Source: Comamonadaceae bacterium
GTDB taxonomy: Bacteria; Pseudomonadota; Gammaproteobacteria; Burkholderiales; Burkholderiaceae_C
DNA length: 64,000 nt
Assembly (NCBI GenBank): GCA_947456305.1
Contig: CANGPN010000003.1
Coordinates: 105,492 to 169,491 of the forward strand
Direction: 5' to 3'
Positions within the stretch are counted from its first letter, which is position 1. Each line of letters begins with the position of its first letter. This document shows, in pieces, positions 45,904 through 54,513 of this stretch. The position numbers and the translations under genes were made by a program. The notes under the pieces are model-generated. The model ran no database searches, was not told where the DNA came from, and saw only the letters and a list, made by a program, of their open reading frames with translations.

Positions 45904-47019
45904 ATGGACTTCGATTTTTCTGACGAACAAGAACAACTGCGCGACGCAGTTCGCAAATGGGTGGACAAGGCCTATAGCTTTGACGAGCGCAAAGCCATCG
46001 TGGCCAACGGCGGTTTCTCTGCCTCTATCTACCAAGCATTGGCAGAGTTAGGCCTCACCGGTTTGTATGTGCAAGATGCCTACGGCGGTATGGCCATGGG
46101 CCCGGTCGAAGGCATGGTGGTCATGGAAGAGCTTGGGCGCGGCATGTTGCTCGAACCCTTGGCGCATGCATGGATCAGCAGTGCGGTGCTGCAAGGTTTT
46201 GCACCTGAAGCATTGAAACAGCAATGGCTGTCGCGCATTGCCAGTGGTGAAGCTTTGGTGGTGCTGGCTCAGCAAGAGCGCGGTGCCCGCTATCACTTGG
46301 AAAAATGCCACGCTACAGCCAGTGAAAACAATGGCGTTTGGCATGTCAGCGGTCACAAAAGTCTGGTCGCCGTCGGTGACCATGCGCACGCGTTTTTGGT
46401 GCCCGCCATGTACCAAGGGCAGCTTGCCATGTTGTTAGTGGCTCGCAGTGATGCCACCGACACCAGCCGCAGTTACCACGCGCAAGACGGCAGCCGCATG
46501 AGCGAATTGCTGTTGAACAACGCCCCGGCCGAGTTGCTGACATTGCAAGGTTTGGCGGCATTGCAATTGGGTGTGGATGTGGGCATAGCCGCGTTGTGCG
46601 CCGAGTCTGTGGGTTTGATGGAAAAAACACTGGCCATCACCGCCGAGTACATGAACACCCGCAAGCAGTTTGGTGTGCCCATCGCCGCGTTTCAAGCGCT
46701 GCAACACCGCGCAGCGGACATGAAAATGCAACTTGAGCTGGGTCGCTCCATGAGCTACTACGCCACGCTCAAACTTAATGCACCTGCCGACGAACGCAGC
46801 CTGGCCATGTCGCGTGCCAAGTTGCAAATGGGCCGGTCTACCCGCCATGTTGGACAGGAGGCGGTGCAATTGCACGGCGGCATAGGCGTGACCGATGAAT
46901 ACATCGTCAGCCATTGCTTTAAGCGCCTCACTCAAATGGAAATGACTTTCGGCGACAGCCTGCACCACTTGGGGCAGGTGTCAGCCCATATGCAGGAGAC
47001 GGCAGGCGTTTTTGCTTGA
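45904..47019 (+). CDS. Acyl-CoA dehydrogenase, small subunit (PimD-like)
   Basis: Acyl-CoA dehydrogenase paralogue of 371 aa, 19 bp after the first. It keeps the C-terminal flavin domain with YMNTRKQFGVPIAAFQALQH and the EAVQLHGGIGVTDEY segment, while the middle region is divergent. This matches the small subunit of paired dehydrogenases such as PimD. An AAGGA ribosome-binding site precedes the ATG. The pair would form one enzyme. Confidence 0.88.
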   Translation: MDFDFSDEQEQLRDAVRKWVDKAYSFDERKAIVANGGFSASIYQALAELGLTGLYVQDAYGGMAMGPVEGMVVMEELGRGMLLEPLAHAWISSAVLQGFAPEALKQQWLSRIASGEALVVLAQQERGARYHLEKCHATASENNGVWHVSGHKSLVAVGDHAHAFLVPAMYQGQLAMLLVARSDATDTSRSYHAQDGSRMSELLLNNAPAELLTLQGLAALQLGVDVGIAALCAESVGLMEKTLAITAEYMNTRKQFGVPIAAFQALQHRAADMKMQLELGRSMSYYATLKLNAPADERSLAMSRAKLQMGRSTRHVGQEAVQLHGGIGVTDEYIVSHCFKRLTQMEMTFGDSLHHLGQVSAHMQETAGVFA

Positions 47020-47106
47020 TCTATTAAAGATGTATTTAGGAGCCTAGACATCGTGTGTATGGCTTTAGCGCATGCGTAGCCGTAAATTGAATCCTGCACA
47101 TGTGTG

Positions 47107-47141
47107 TAAAAAATACTGCAAATCCCAAGTGGGATTTGCAG
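47107..47141 (-). terminator. Intrinsic terminator for the reverse-strand lipoprotein locus
   Basis: Perfect 12-bp stem CTGCAAATCCCA (47116-47127) and TGGGATTTGCAG (47130-47141). On the reverse strand it is followed by a T-run (47113-47108). It lies 60 bp after the lipoprotein frame and may also slow forward transcription from the dehydrogenase pair. Confidence 0.75.
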
Positions 47142-47200
47142 CTTAAACATATCTTTGAAACACAGCGCTAAATAGGGGCGCTTGCATACAATTTTTTAAA

Positions 47201-47758
47201 TTATTGAATCTTTTTCGCCAGATAAATACGCCCGCCTTGTGGGTTTTGGGACATCAAAACGGCTTGATTAATTTTCAGCCCATTCGCTGAGAGTGCTTGG
47301 CATTGAGTATTTTTCCAATCTTTGTCTGCCTGTTTTGTCATAAAAGGCAATGTTTTGTCGCATTGTGCTTTTATTTTGGCTGGGGTGACAACACCGTTAA
47401 GCGCCGTAGCCTCTTCAAAAGAAAAATATTCTCCGTAATTACTGTATGGCTGGGAATTCGGGTTGTAGGCGCTGAAATAACTGTCAACGAGATTTTTTCC
47501 GGTGAAAGTAAGGCTATCCGAACCCAAAGTTTTTTCGTCAATCGTCAGTTGATGCGCTTTGAGGACGGAGTCTGAATTGGGCCGTTCAAAGAGAGGAGCC
47601 AGTACCTGCGGTTCCCAAGTCGCAGCTGTGCCTGAGTAATCGTCATTGGTGTATGCCGTAATTCGCAATTTCAATTGGCCAGAGTGGAAAGCTGTGTTGT
47701 AGGCACTAATTGTTTGACTGTTCGTAATCTCCAAGAAATTCGGGCTTAAACCACCAAA
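47201..47758 (-). pseudogene. C-terminal remnant of split lipoprotein gene
   Basis: This stretch continues in the same frame as the upstream lipoprotein gene and is separated from it only by the TGA at 47759-47761. It reads FGGLSPNFLEITNS just after the stop, then a Ser/Thr/Asn-rich region like a beta-sandwich domain and a C-terminal segment ending in RIYLAKKIQ. Taken alone it could start at TTG 47734 (177 aa), but there is no ribosome-binding site and no signal peptide. It therefore looks like the lost end of one longer protein. Confidence 0.6.
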
Positions 47759-49084
47759 TCATTCAAGTGCATTGACATTCCCGTTTCCATCGACCAAGCC
47801 CATTGAAATGGTGTAAGTGCTGTTATTAGTATTAGTGATGGTTTTACTTTTGAGTTTAAAGAGCGAAGAATAACTCTGCCCGCCATCGATACTCATCTCA
47901 AAAACAGAGCTTTTGTATTTTTTATCGTTGCACTCTCCGCATGAATCTCCTGAAAAATTAAGCGCAATACCGACGGTATCTTTAGTTTGTGTGGCAATCT
48001 TTGTACTTGAGTTGATGGATTCGCTGTGTATATATATCGGATAAAAATCAATATCAAATGGGGCTTGATTGCCATAAGCTCTCCATTTTCCATCTGCGCC
48101 TAGCTTGATAGGCATGAACTGTGGATAAGTGACACCGGAAATTTTGATGTTCAGTATTCCGCTGCAAACTTTGGTGTTGGGATCACATTTTTTGACAGCA
48201 TACCCAGCACCTGACAGTTTTGCGATGTTTGTGGAAAAACCAGCTTTCGCCATTTCTAAATTTTCGCCTTGATTCAAGTAAGCGCTATCCGTAAGCTGAC
48301 TAAAAGCATTTTGGTCTTTATTGTTATAAGCATTGATTAACGACTGCACAAATTTATCGATGCCTGACAAGTCCAATGACGCTTCTTCTTTTGACAGTAC
48401 TAATTTGGTTACCGAATTGGTTGCTGTGTTTGAATTGACAGTGGTTGATGAACGTGTATTTTTATTGGTTAATTGAATTTCACCATTTGTTGAATTGGAA
48501 GAAAACTCCACAAGGTCAAACAGTTTGTCCATGCCTGTCTTGTCTGCTGTAAATTTGCCCGTCATCACATCCATGTTGTCAATATTCAAATTAGACATAG
48601 CATCTTTGAGCGCGGCTAATAGTTTGGCTTTGGCATCAGCCAGTTTTGCAGGGTCAATATTTTTGATTTTGGATGCATCGTTGAAAGTGACTGCGGGGTC
48701 AGCCCCCAGCGTTTGAGTGACGATTGCGTCTGTGGCTGGGGTCACATTGAGGGTGTTAGTACCTTGTGCTGGCGTAGTAGTCATCAAGCTGTGAAGTACA
48801 TAGCTTGTGCCTGCTGCAGAACCTTTGACTTGTAGCATCAGCGGCGGAGTGAAACTGCTGACATTGCTGAAACTGAAATTGCCGGATTCGTCTGTCGTTG
48901 TTGTTTCTGTCTTGCCAGTGCTGTCTTTGAGCGTGACAGTAGCGTTAGCCAAAGCCGTGCCAATGGCGGCGACACCAGCCAAGGACTGCGTGGTTGCACT
49001 GGTGCTTGCACCACCGCCACCGCATGCGATCAACAAAGCTGTCATGCCAGACAGCAGGAAGGATTGAATCATTCTGCTCAACAT
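47759..49084 (-). CDS. Lipoprotein with carboxypeptidase-regulatory-like domain, interrupted by a stop
   Basis: Predicted lipoprotein of 441 aa. The signal peptide ends in LLIAC followed by four Gly, so Cys21 would be lipidated. A TonB-dependent-like/carboxypeptidase regulatory domain follows (ATVTLKDSTGKTETTTTDES, then NFSFSNVSSFTPP), and then a helical region and a Ser/Thr/Asn-rich part. The frame ends at a TGA, but the same frame goes on for 186 codons. The gene is AT-rich compared with its neighbours. The function is unknown; an exported surface lipoprotein is likely. GGAG lies before the ATG. Confidence 0.75.
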   Translation of the reverse strand: MLSRMIQSFLLSGMTALLIACGGGGASTSATTQSLAGVAAIGTALANATVTLKDSTGKTETTTTDESGNFSFSNVSSFTPPLMLQVKGSAAGTSYVLHSLMTTTPAQGTNTLNVTPATDAIVTQTLGADPAVTFNDASKIKNIDPAKLADAKAKLLAALKDAMSNLNIDNMDVMTGKFTADKTGMDKLFDLVEFSSNSTNGEIQLTNKNTRSSTTVNSNTATNSVTKLVLSKEEASLDLSGIDKFVQSLINAYNNKDQNAFSQLTDSAYLNQGENLEMAKAGFSTNIAKLSGAGYAVKKCDPNTKVCSGILNIKISGVTYPQFMPIKLGADGKWRAYGNQAPFDIDFYPIYIHSESINSSTKIATQTKDTVGIALNFSGDSCGECNDKKYKSSVFEMSIDGGQSYSSLFKLKSKTITNTNNSTYTISMGLVDGNGNVNALE

Positions 49085-49225
49085 TTAAGGCTCCAAGATG
49101 AAAACAAGAATCAAATATAAATCAATTTATTTATTTAAAAAATAAAAATATATTCATAATACTTAAAAAAAATTTTGCGCCAGCAGAGACTTTTCCCACC
49201 GGATAGGAGATAACCCCATAGGTGG

Positions 49226-49231
49226 GACAAT
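49226..49231 (+). promoter_or_regulatory. -10-like hexamer 6 nt before RsmB-like start
   Basis: GACAAT followed by GGCCGA and the ATG at 49238, with no Shine-Dalgarno. It sits at the edge of the AT-rich gap. Confidence 0.45.
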
Positions 49232-49237
49232 GGCCGA

Positions 49238-50557
49238 ATGCACCCAAAAGCCCTGCTCGACGCCTGTACCGAACTCACCCGCCTGTTGTTACGTTTTGAA
49301 CACCCCGCTGACAGCGTGGTGTCCAAATACTTTAGAGAGCAACGCAAATCCATGGACCTGGGCCCGCGCGAGCGCAGCGTGCTGGCCGAAACTGTTTACA
49401 ACGTGCTGCGCCAAAAGCTGCGGTTTGAGCATTTGGCCAAATCCGGCACTGGCGTGCGCGAGCGCCGACTGGCCATTCTGGGCTGGGCCGCGCATTTGGA
49501 CGCGCAAGCAAGACAGCAGCAACCGCAACTCAAACACGGTGACCGTGGCTTCATGAAAGCCGCCATGAGCGAGATGGAGTTCAAGTGGCTCAGCGATTGC
49601 GATGCCGCCACCGAAGATGATTTCCTCGCTCCGCACAAACACAATTTGCCACCTTGGTTGGCTGAAGCCTTGGAAGCGCAACTCGGCGACAACTTCTGGC
49701 CGCTGGTTGACAGCTTGCAGCAAACCGCCGGGCTGGATGTGCGTGTCAACACCTTGCTGGCCAAGCGTGCCGATGTGTTGGCGCAGTTGAAAGCCGCCGG
49801 TATTCAAGCGTTTGACACCCCGTTTTCGCCCTGGGGTTTGCGCATGCCGGCCAAACCTAACCTCAGCAAGTTGGCTTTGTTCGAGCAAGGTCACATCGAA
49901 GTGCAGGACGAAGGCTCGCAATTGCTGGCGCTGTTGGTCGATGCCAAACGCGGCGAAATGGTGGCCGATTTTTGCGCCGGTGCCGGCGGCAAAACCCTGG
50001 CCTTGGGCGCGAGCATGCGCAACACCGGTCGCTTGTATGCATTTGACACCTCGGCGCACCGCTTGGACGCGCTCAAACCCCGGCTCGCACGCAGCGGTTT
50101 GTCTAATATCCACCCGGTGGCGATTGCTCATGAGCGCGACGACCGCATCAAACGCTTGCGCGGCAAGATGGACAGGGTGCTGGTGGATGCGCCATGTACG
50201 GGTCTTGGCACTTTGCGGCGCAACCCGGATTTGAAATGGCGGCAAACCCCTGAGGCCGTGGCTGAACTGGTGGTGAAACAAACCGCCATCCTTGCCGCAG
50301 CCGCTCGCTTGCTCAAACCCGGCGGACGCTTGGTGTACGCCACCTGCAGTTTGTTGCGCGAAGAAAACGAAATGATTGCTGAAGCGTTCAGCTTGGTGCA
50401 CCCGCAGTTCAGGCCGCTTTCTGTCAGTGAATTGCTGGCCGCTGATGGCGTGGCTCAGCCGGACAATTTGTGCACGCCCGATGGTTTGTATTTGCGTTTG
50501 TGGCCGCATGTGCACGCTACCGACGGATTCTTTGCGGCTGCTTGGTCTTTGTCATAA
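49238..50557 (+). CDS. RsmB/NOP family rRNA methyltransferase
   Basis: SAM-dependent RNA 5-methylcytosine methyltransferase of 439 aa. The SAM site is VADFCAGAGGKTLALGA, motif IV is DAPCTGLGTLRRNPDLKWR, and motif VI with the catalytic Cys is YATCSLLREENE. It resembles RsmB but the N-terminal part (residues 1-110) is shorter than the NusB domain of RsmB. It may methylate 16S rRNA; the target is not certain. Confidence 0.9.
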   Translation: MHPKALLDACTELTRLLLRFEHPADSVVSKYFREQRKSMDLGPRERSVLAETVYNVLRQKLRFEHLAKSGTGVRERRLAILGWAAHLDAQARQQQPQLKHGDRGFMKAAMSEMEFKWLSDCDAATEDDFLAPHKHNLPPWLAEALEAQLGDNFWPLVDSLQQTAGLDVRVNTLLAKRADVLAQLKAAGIQAFDTPFSPWGLRMPAKPNLSKLALFEQGHIEVQDEGSQLLALLVDAKRGEMVADFCAGAGGKTLALGASMRNTGRLYAFDTSAHRLDALKPRLARSGLSNIHPVAIAHERDDRIKRLRGKMDRVLVDAPCTGLGTLRRNPDLKWRQTPEAVAELVVKQTAILAAAARLLKPGGRLVYATCSLLREENEMIAEAFSLVHPQFRPLSVSELLAADGVAQPDNLCTPDGLYLRLWPHVHATDGFFAAAWSLS

Positions 50558-50601
50558 GCCCGTTTTAAAATTGATTCGACATTGAATTTCTAAGGATGCA
50601 T

Positions 50602-51813
50602 ATGGTCTTACCTGCATGGCCGTGGTTGGATGCGCTGCTCAATTGGCTGGCTTACGGCACTTGGCATTTGAGCGCTTGGCAATTGGTGGCGTTCACGCTG
50701 GTGATGACCCACATCACCATTGCCTCGGTGACGATTTACCTGCACCGCCACCAGGCCCACCGTTCGCTGGATTTGCATTGGTTGCCAGCGCATTTCTTCA
50801 GGCTCTGGCTTTGGTTGACCACCGGTATGACCACCAAGGCATGGGCAGCGATACACCGCAAACACCACGCCAAATGCGAATCAGAAGAAGACCCGCACAG
50901 CCCTCAAGTCATCGGCATCAAAACGGTGTTTTGGCAGGGTGCCGAGTTGTACCGTCGCGAAGCCAATAACGCGGAAACCTTGCGCAAATACGGTCATGGC
51001 ACGCCGGACGACTGGCTAGAAAACAAGGTGTATTCCTATTTCCCATGGCAAGGTGTGGGCATCATGTTGATCATCGATTTGGCTTTGTTCGGTGCCATCG
51101 GTTTGACCATCTGGGCGGTGCAAATGCTGTGGATCCCGGTCACCGCCGCCGGGGTGATCAATGGATTCGGGCATTACTGGGGTTACCGCAATTTTGAAGC
51201 GCCGGACGCCAGCACCAATATCTCGCCTTGGGGCATCATCATCGGCGGCGAAGAGTTACACAACAACCACCACACCTACCCCACGTCGGCGAAGTTGTCG
51301 GTCAAGCCTTACGAGTTCGACATCGGTTGGTTATACATACGCCTGCTTGAAATTTGTGGTTTGGCCACAGTGAAAAAGGTACCGCCCAAATTGCATTACG
51401 CCGAAGTGCAAGCTGTGGCGAACGAGCAAACACTGGAAGCGCTGATCGCCAATCGCTATGAAGTGATGGCGGGCTTTGCGCGACAGTTACAAATCACTTT
51501 GAAACAGGAAATCGATTCCTTGCCTAAACTGCCTGCTGATGCGGTATTGAGCGCGGCCAAGCGCTGGATGCATCGCGATGAAGTGAAAGTGCCGGTTCAA
51601 TTTCAAGCTTTACTTAATCAAGCCCGGGATGCTTTGCCGAATGTAGACACCATGGTGCGTATGCGTGAAGAGCTGCGTCAAATGTGGTTGAACACCCATG
51701 CAAGTCGTGCCCAGTTGGCGATGGATTTGCAGCAGTGGTGTTTGCGTGCCGAGCAAAGCGGCGTTGATGCGTTGCGCGATTTCTCTATGCAATTGCGCGC
51801 TGCGCGGGTTTAG
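50602..51813 (+). CDS. Fatty acid desaturase (acyl-CoA/acyl-lipid delta-9 type)
   Basis: Membrane di-iron desaturase of 403 aa. Three His boxes are visible: LHRHQAHRS, HRKHHAKCE, and ELHNNHHTYPTSAKLS. The N-terminus has membrane helices and the C-terminal ~130 residues form a helical tail found in betaproteobacterial members. I prefer ATG 50602 over 50596 because AAGG then lies 7 nt upstream. It adjusts membrane fluidity by inserting a double bond. Confidence 0.93.
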   Translation: MVLPAWPWLDALLNWLAYGTWHLSAWQLVAFTLVMTHITIASVTIYLHRHQAHRSLDLHWLPAHFFRLWLWLTTGMTTKAWAAIHRKHHAKCESEEDPHSPQVIGIKTVFWQGAELYRREANNAETLRKYGHGTPDDWLENKVYSYFPWQGVGIMLIIDLALFGAIGLTIWAVQMLWIPVTAAGVINGFGHYWGYRNFEAPDASTNISPWGIIIGGEELHNNHHTYPTSAKLSVKPYEFDIGWLYIRLLEICGLATVKKVPPKLHYAEVQAVANEQTLEALIANRYEVMAGFARQLQITLKQEIDSLPKLPADAVLSAAKRWMHRDEVKVPVQFQALLNQARDALPNVDTMVRMREELRQMWLNTHASRAQLAMDLQQWCLRAEQSGVDALRDFSMQLRAARV

Positions 51814-51935
51814 TTTGTCGATCCTCAGTTACTCGCGTTTGCTAAGGCGCAGTGATTTCCGCTGACTTGAGCCTGGTCATAAAAGAATGCCGCGGCGGTT
51901 TTTAAGCGGCTCATTAACGGAAAGCGGCCGCGACG

Positions 51936-51967
51936 GTTGACCAAGATAAATATTTATTTCAGTCAAC
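51936..51967 (+). promoter_or_regulatory. Inverted repeat upstream of Ala-rich protein gene
   Basis: GTTGAC (51936-51941) and GTCAAC (51962-51967) flank a 20-bp AT-rich core. A second hairpin, CTCCAA-GGCT-TTGGAG (51998-52013) followed by GTTTTCTTCC, lies in the probable leader. These may regulate the gene at 52045. Confidence 0.35.
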
Positions 51968-52044
51968 AACTTGTATCTGCTGGCCGTTGAAGAATCACTC
52001 CAAGGCTTTGGAGGTTTTCTTCCTCAACCACTGAAAGGTATTTC

Positions 52045-52281
52045 ATGAAAAATTTTGCTGCCCTCTTAATGACCACCGTTTTCGCTGCCGCTTCTTTTGC
52101 TGCATCTCCAACAGCCACACCAGCAGCTACCTCTGCCCCGGCTGCAACCACAGCGGCTGCTGCAACGCCAATCACAGCCAAGCCAGCGGTTGATAAAGTG
52201 AAAAAGCACAAAGTCGCACACAAGTCCGCCAAAAAAGAAGCCGCACCGGCAGCAGCAGCTAGCGCATCCGCTGTGAAGTAA
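52045..52281 (+). CDS. Small exported Ala/Thr/Lys-rich protein
   Basis: Protein of 78 aa with a signal peptide (MKNFAALLMTTVFAAASFA, cleavage probably after AASFA). The mature part has low-complexity Ala/Thr/Pro, then a basic stretch VDKVKKHKVAHKSAKKE and an Ala-rich tail. It resembles acid-shock-like or other small basic exported proteins, without firm homology. A GAAAGG ribosome-binding site and a strong terminator support it as a real monocistronic gene. Confidence 0.7.
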   Translation: MKNFAALLMTTVFAAASFAASPTATPAATSAPAATTAAAATPITAKPAVDKVKKHKVAHKSAKKEAAPAAAASASAVK

Positions 52282-52304
52282 CTATCGAATTAAATCATCG
52301 GACG

Positions 52305-52334
52305 AAAAAAAACCGCCGTGAGGCGGTTTTTTTT
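52305..52334. terminator. Bidirectional intrinsic terminator
   Basis: Stem CCGCC (52313-52317), loop GTGA, stem GGCGG (52322-52326), flanked by eight A on the left and eight T on the right. It serves the Ala-rich gene on the forward strand and rpmB-rpmG on the reverse strand. Confidence 0.9.
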
Positions 52335-52348
52335 CGGTCAAGACAAAC

Positions 52349-52519
52349 TCACTTGAGTTTGATTTCCTTGTACTCGACGTGCTTGCGTGCCTTGGGGTCG
52401 AACTTCATAATCGACATTTTTTCGGGCATGGTTTTTTTGTTTTTGCTGGTCGTGTAGAAATGACCTGTGCCGGCAGTTGATTCCAGCTTGATTTTTTCGC
52501 GTCCGCCTTTGGAAGCCAT
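52349..52519 (-). CDS. rpmG: 50S ribosomal protein L33
   Basis: L33 of 56 aa. The sequence begins [20 protein letters not shown] and ends [11 protein letters not shown], typical for proteobacterial L33 without the four zinc-binding Cys. It lies 30 bp after rpmB, the conserved order, and is too short for common size limits. Confidence 0.97.
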   Translation of the reverse strand: MASKGGREKIKLESTAGTGHFYTTSKNKKTMPEKMSIMKFDPKARKHVEYKEIKLK

Positions 52520-52549
52520 GGTGAAAGTCCTTTAAAAGTCGGTGAAAAA

Positions 52550-52783
52550 TTAAGCTTGGCCGCGAGCGCGCATGTCTGCGAGCACAACGTCAATGCCTTT
52601 TTTGTCGATTAAGCGCAGTGCAGCGCTGGACACCCGCAAACGCACCCAACGGTTTTCGCTTTCCACCCAGAAACGGCGGTGTTGCAGATTGGGCAGGAAA
52701 CGGCGCTTGGTTTTGTTGTTGGCGTGGGAAACATTGTTGCCCACCATCGGGCCTTTGCCCGTTACTTCACATACGCGTGCCAT
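52550..52783 (-). CDS. rpmB: 50S ribosomal protein L28
   Basis: L28 of 77 aa, beginning [20 protein letters not shown], followed by [17 protein letters not shown]. It has AGGAG 8 nt before the ATG and a long structured leader with at least three stem-loops. It forms an operon with rpmG, ending at the bidirectional terminator. Confidence 0.98.
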   Translation of the reverse strand: MARVCEVTGKGPMVGNNVSHANNKTKRRFLPNLQHRRFWVESENRWVRLRVSSAALRLIDKKGIDVVLADMRARGQA

Positions 52784-52802
52784 CAGACACTCCTAAGTAA
52801 AC

Positions 52803-52895
52803 AGCCGGTATGACCGGCTTGACCTCGCCTTTGAGGGGGCGGTATCCCTGGACGTGCAGCGCGAAGCTGCGTATCCGACAGAGCCAAATAGTATA
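52803..52895 (-). promoter_or_regulatory. Structured leader and -10 element of rpmB-rpmG
   Basis: On the reverse strand a TATACT hexamer (52890-52895) is followed by about 100 nt of leader. Three hairpins are visible: GCAGC-TTCGC-GCTGC (52856-52870), CGCC/GGCG (about 52826-52841), and AGCCGGT-CAT-ACCGGCT (52803-52819), the last just before the ribosome-binding site. No matching -35 was found. The function is inferred. Confidence 0.45.
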
Positions 52896-52944
52896 ACTTG
52901 ATTGAATTCTAGTCCATCCAGCCACCAAGTGGAAGCCAAAATGC

Positions 52945-54513
52945 TCACACAAGCGAGGCTTGACGGTGGTGTTGCGCCTGTTGCCGGATTGCCGCGCGCT
53001 CTGCGTCAGACAGGCGGTTGAGGTTTTTCAATTGCATCAACATGCGTGGGTTTTTGGCCAAAGTGTCTGCGTGTTTGTCCAAATAATCCCAATACAAGGT
53101 GGTGAACGGGCAGGCCGTCTCTCCGGTGGATTGCGCCGGGTTGAAACGACAAGATTTGCAATGGTTGCTCATGCGGTCTATGTATTTGCCGCTGGCCACA
53201 TAAGGTTTGCTGGCCATCAGGCCGCCGTCTGCATATTGACTCATGCCCAAAGTGTTCGGCAACTCCACCCATTCAACGGCATCCACATACACCGCCAAAT
53301 ACCATTCTTGTACTTCTTTAGGATGCACGCCAAACAACAGCGCGTACAAACCTGTGACCATGAGTCGCTGAATATGGTGGGCGTAGCCATGCGTCAGTGT
53401 TTGACCAATCGCATCCCGCAGGCAAGCCATGTCGGTGTCACCGGTCCAGAAAAAACCGGGCAACTTGGCAAACGATTCCATGCTGTTGCGCTCTAAATAG
53501 TCTGGCATCTGCGTCCAGTAAATGCCGCGCACGTATTCGCGCCAGCCCAATACCTGACGCACAAAACCTTCCACAGCCTCAATCGGCGCCAGTCCCGCAT
53601 GAAAAGCGTTTTCTGCTGCAGCCACCACTTCTCTGGGGTTGAGCAGTTTGAGATTGAGCGAGCACGACAGGTGCGAGTGGTACAGCCAAACCTCGCCTTC
53701 CCACATGGCATCTTGGTATTGACCGAAATGCGGCAACCGGTGTTGAACGAAATCTGCCAACACCTGCAATGCTTGAGCCCGTGTGACCGGCCAGCCAAAG
53801 CTCTCTAGCTTGCCCGGGTGTTTGGCAAACCGTTGGTTGACCAGAGCCATCACCGAACGGGTGATCGCGTCCGGTTCAAACCGGGTGGGTGCGGGTATCT
53901 GGCCGGGACCTTGTTTGCCAAAACTGCCCCGGTTGTCCACATCAAAATTCCATTGACCACCGACAGGCTTTTTGCCATCCATCAAGATGCCGTGGTTTTG
54001 CCTGAGTTCACGGTAAAAATACTCGAGGCGTATTTGTTTGCGTCCTGCCATGTGTTGCACGAAATCACGCACCGTGCTGAAAAAATGGCTGTCGTCCCGA
54101 ATGTCCACATTCAGACCATGCGCATGGGCCACAGAGCGAAGGCTTTGCAACACACGCCAATCGCCCGGTGCAGTCATCACCAATTGTTGTGGCCGGTGTT
54201 TATTGATGGCTTTGTCGAGTTCACCGGCCAGTGTGCCCGTGTTCTCATTGGCATCCAGCAGGCTGTAGATGACAGGCCAGTTTTTCTCCCGCAAGCTTTG
54301 CGCGAAATGGCGCATGGCACTTAGGAAAACGCAGGTTCTTTTTTTGGATGACAGCACATGCGTGGACTCTTCATCCACCTCGGCCATCCAAATGGCATCT
54401 TGCATTGGGTCGAAGTCTGCGAGGCAGGATGCCTGTTCGTCCAACTGATCGCCCAGCACCAACACCAAGTGTCTGAGGGGCAAAGCTGGGTCGCGCAAAG
54501 ACACCGTGTTCAC
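52945..54513 (-). CDS. FeS-BCP family photolyase/cryptochrome (PhrB-like)
   Basis: Protein of 522 aa of the bacterial (6-4) photolyase/cryptochrome class with an Fe-S cluster. The N-terminal domain starts with LRHLVLVLGDQLD; the FAD domain holds GWREYVRGIYW and NTLGMSQYADGG. Four Cys at 364, 452, 455 and 468 have spacings 88, 3 and 13, the same as the [4Fe-4S] ligands of Agrobacterium PhrB as I recall them. A His pair at 379-380 lies in the active-site region. Start is GTG 54513, overlapping the DUF2256 stop as GTGA. Confidence 0.92.
   Translation of the reverse strand: MNTVSLRDPALPLRHLVLVLGDQLDEQASCLADFDPMQDAIWMAEVDEESTHVLSSKKRTCVFLSAMRHFAQSLREKNWPVIYSLLDANENTGTLAGELDKAINKHRPQQLVMTAPGDWRVLQSLRSVAHAHGLNVDIRDDSHFFSTVRDFVQHMAGRKQIRLEYFYRELRQNHGILMDGKKPVGGQWNFDVDNRGSFGKQGPGQIPAPTRFEPDAITRSVMALVNQRFAKHPGKLESFGWPVTRAQALQVLADFVQHRLPHFGQYQDAMWEGEVWLYHSHLSCSLNLKLLNPREVVAAAENAFHAGLAPIEAVEGFVRQVLGWREYVRGIYWTQMPDYLERNSMESFAKLPGFFWTGDTDMACLRDAIGQTLTHGYAHHIQRLMVTGLYALLFGVHPKEVQEWYLAVYVDAVEWVELPNTLGMSQYADGGLMASKPYVASGKYIDRMSNHCKSCRFNPAQSTGETACPFTTLYWDYLDKHADTLAKNPRMLMQLKNLNRLSDAERAAIRQQAQHHRQASLV

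Noticed and set aside
47142..47200. Possible separate small RNA downstream of the lipoprotein locus
   Set aside because: Only the terminator hairpin is structured; no promoter was found.
49289..50515. 408-codon open frame on the reverse strand opposite the RsmB-like gene
   Set aside because: The forward gene has all methyltransferase motifs. The reverse frame is rich in His, Gln and Arg with no domain or start signal, typical of a shadow.
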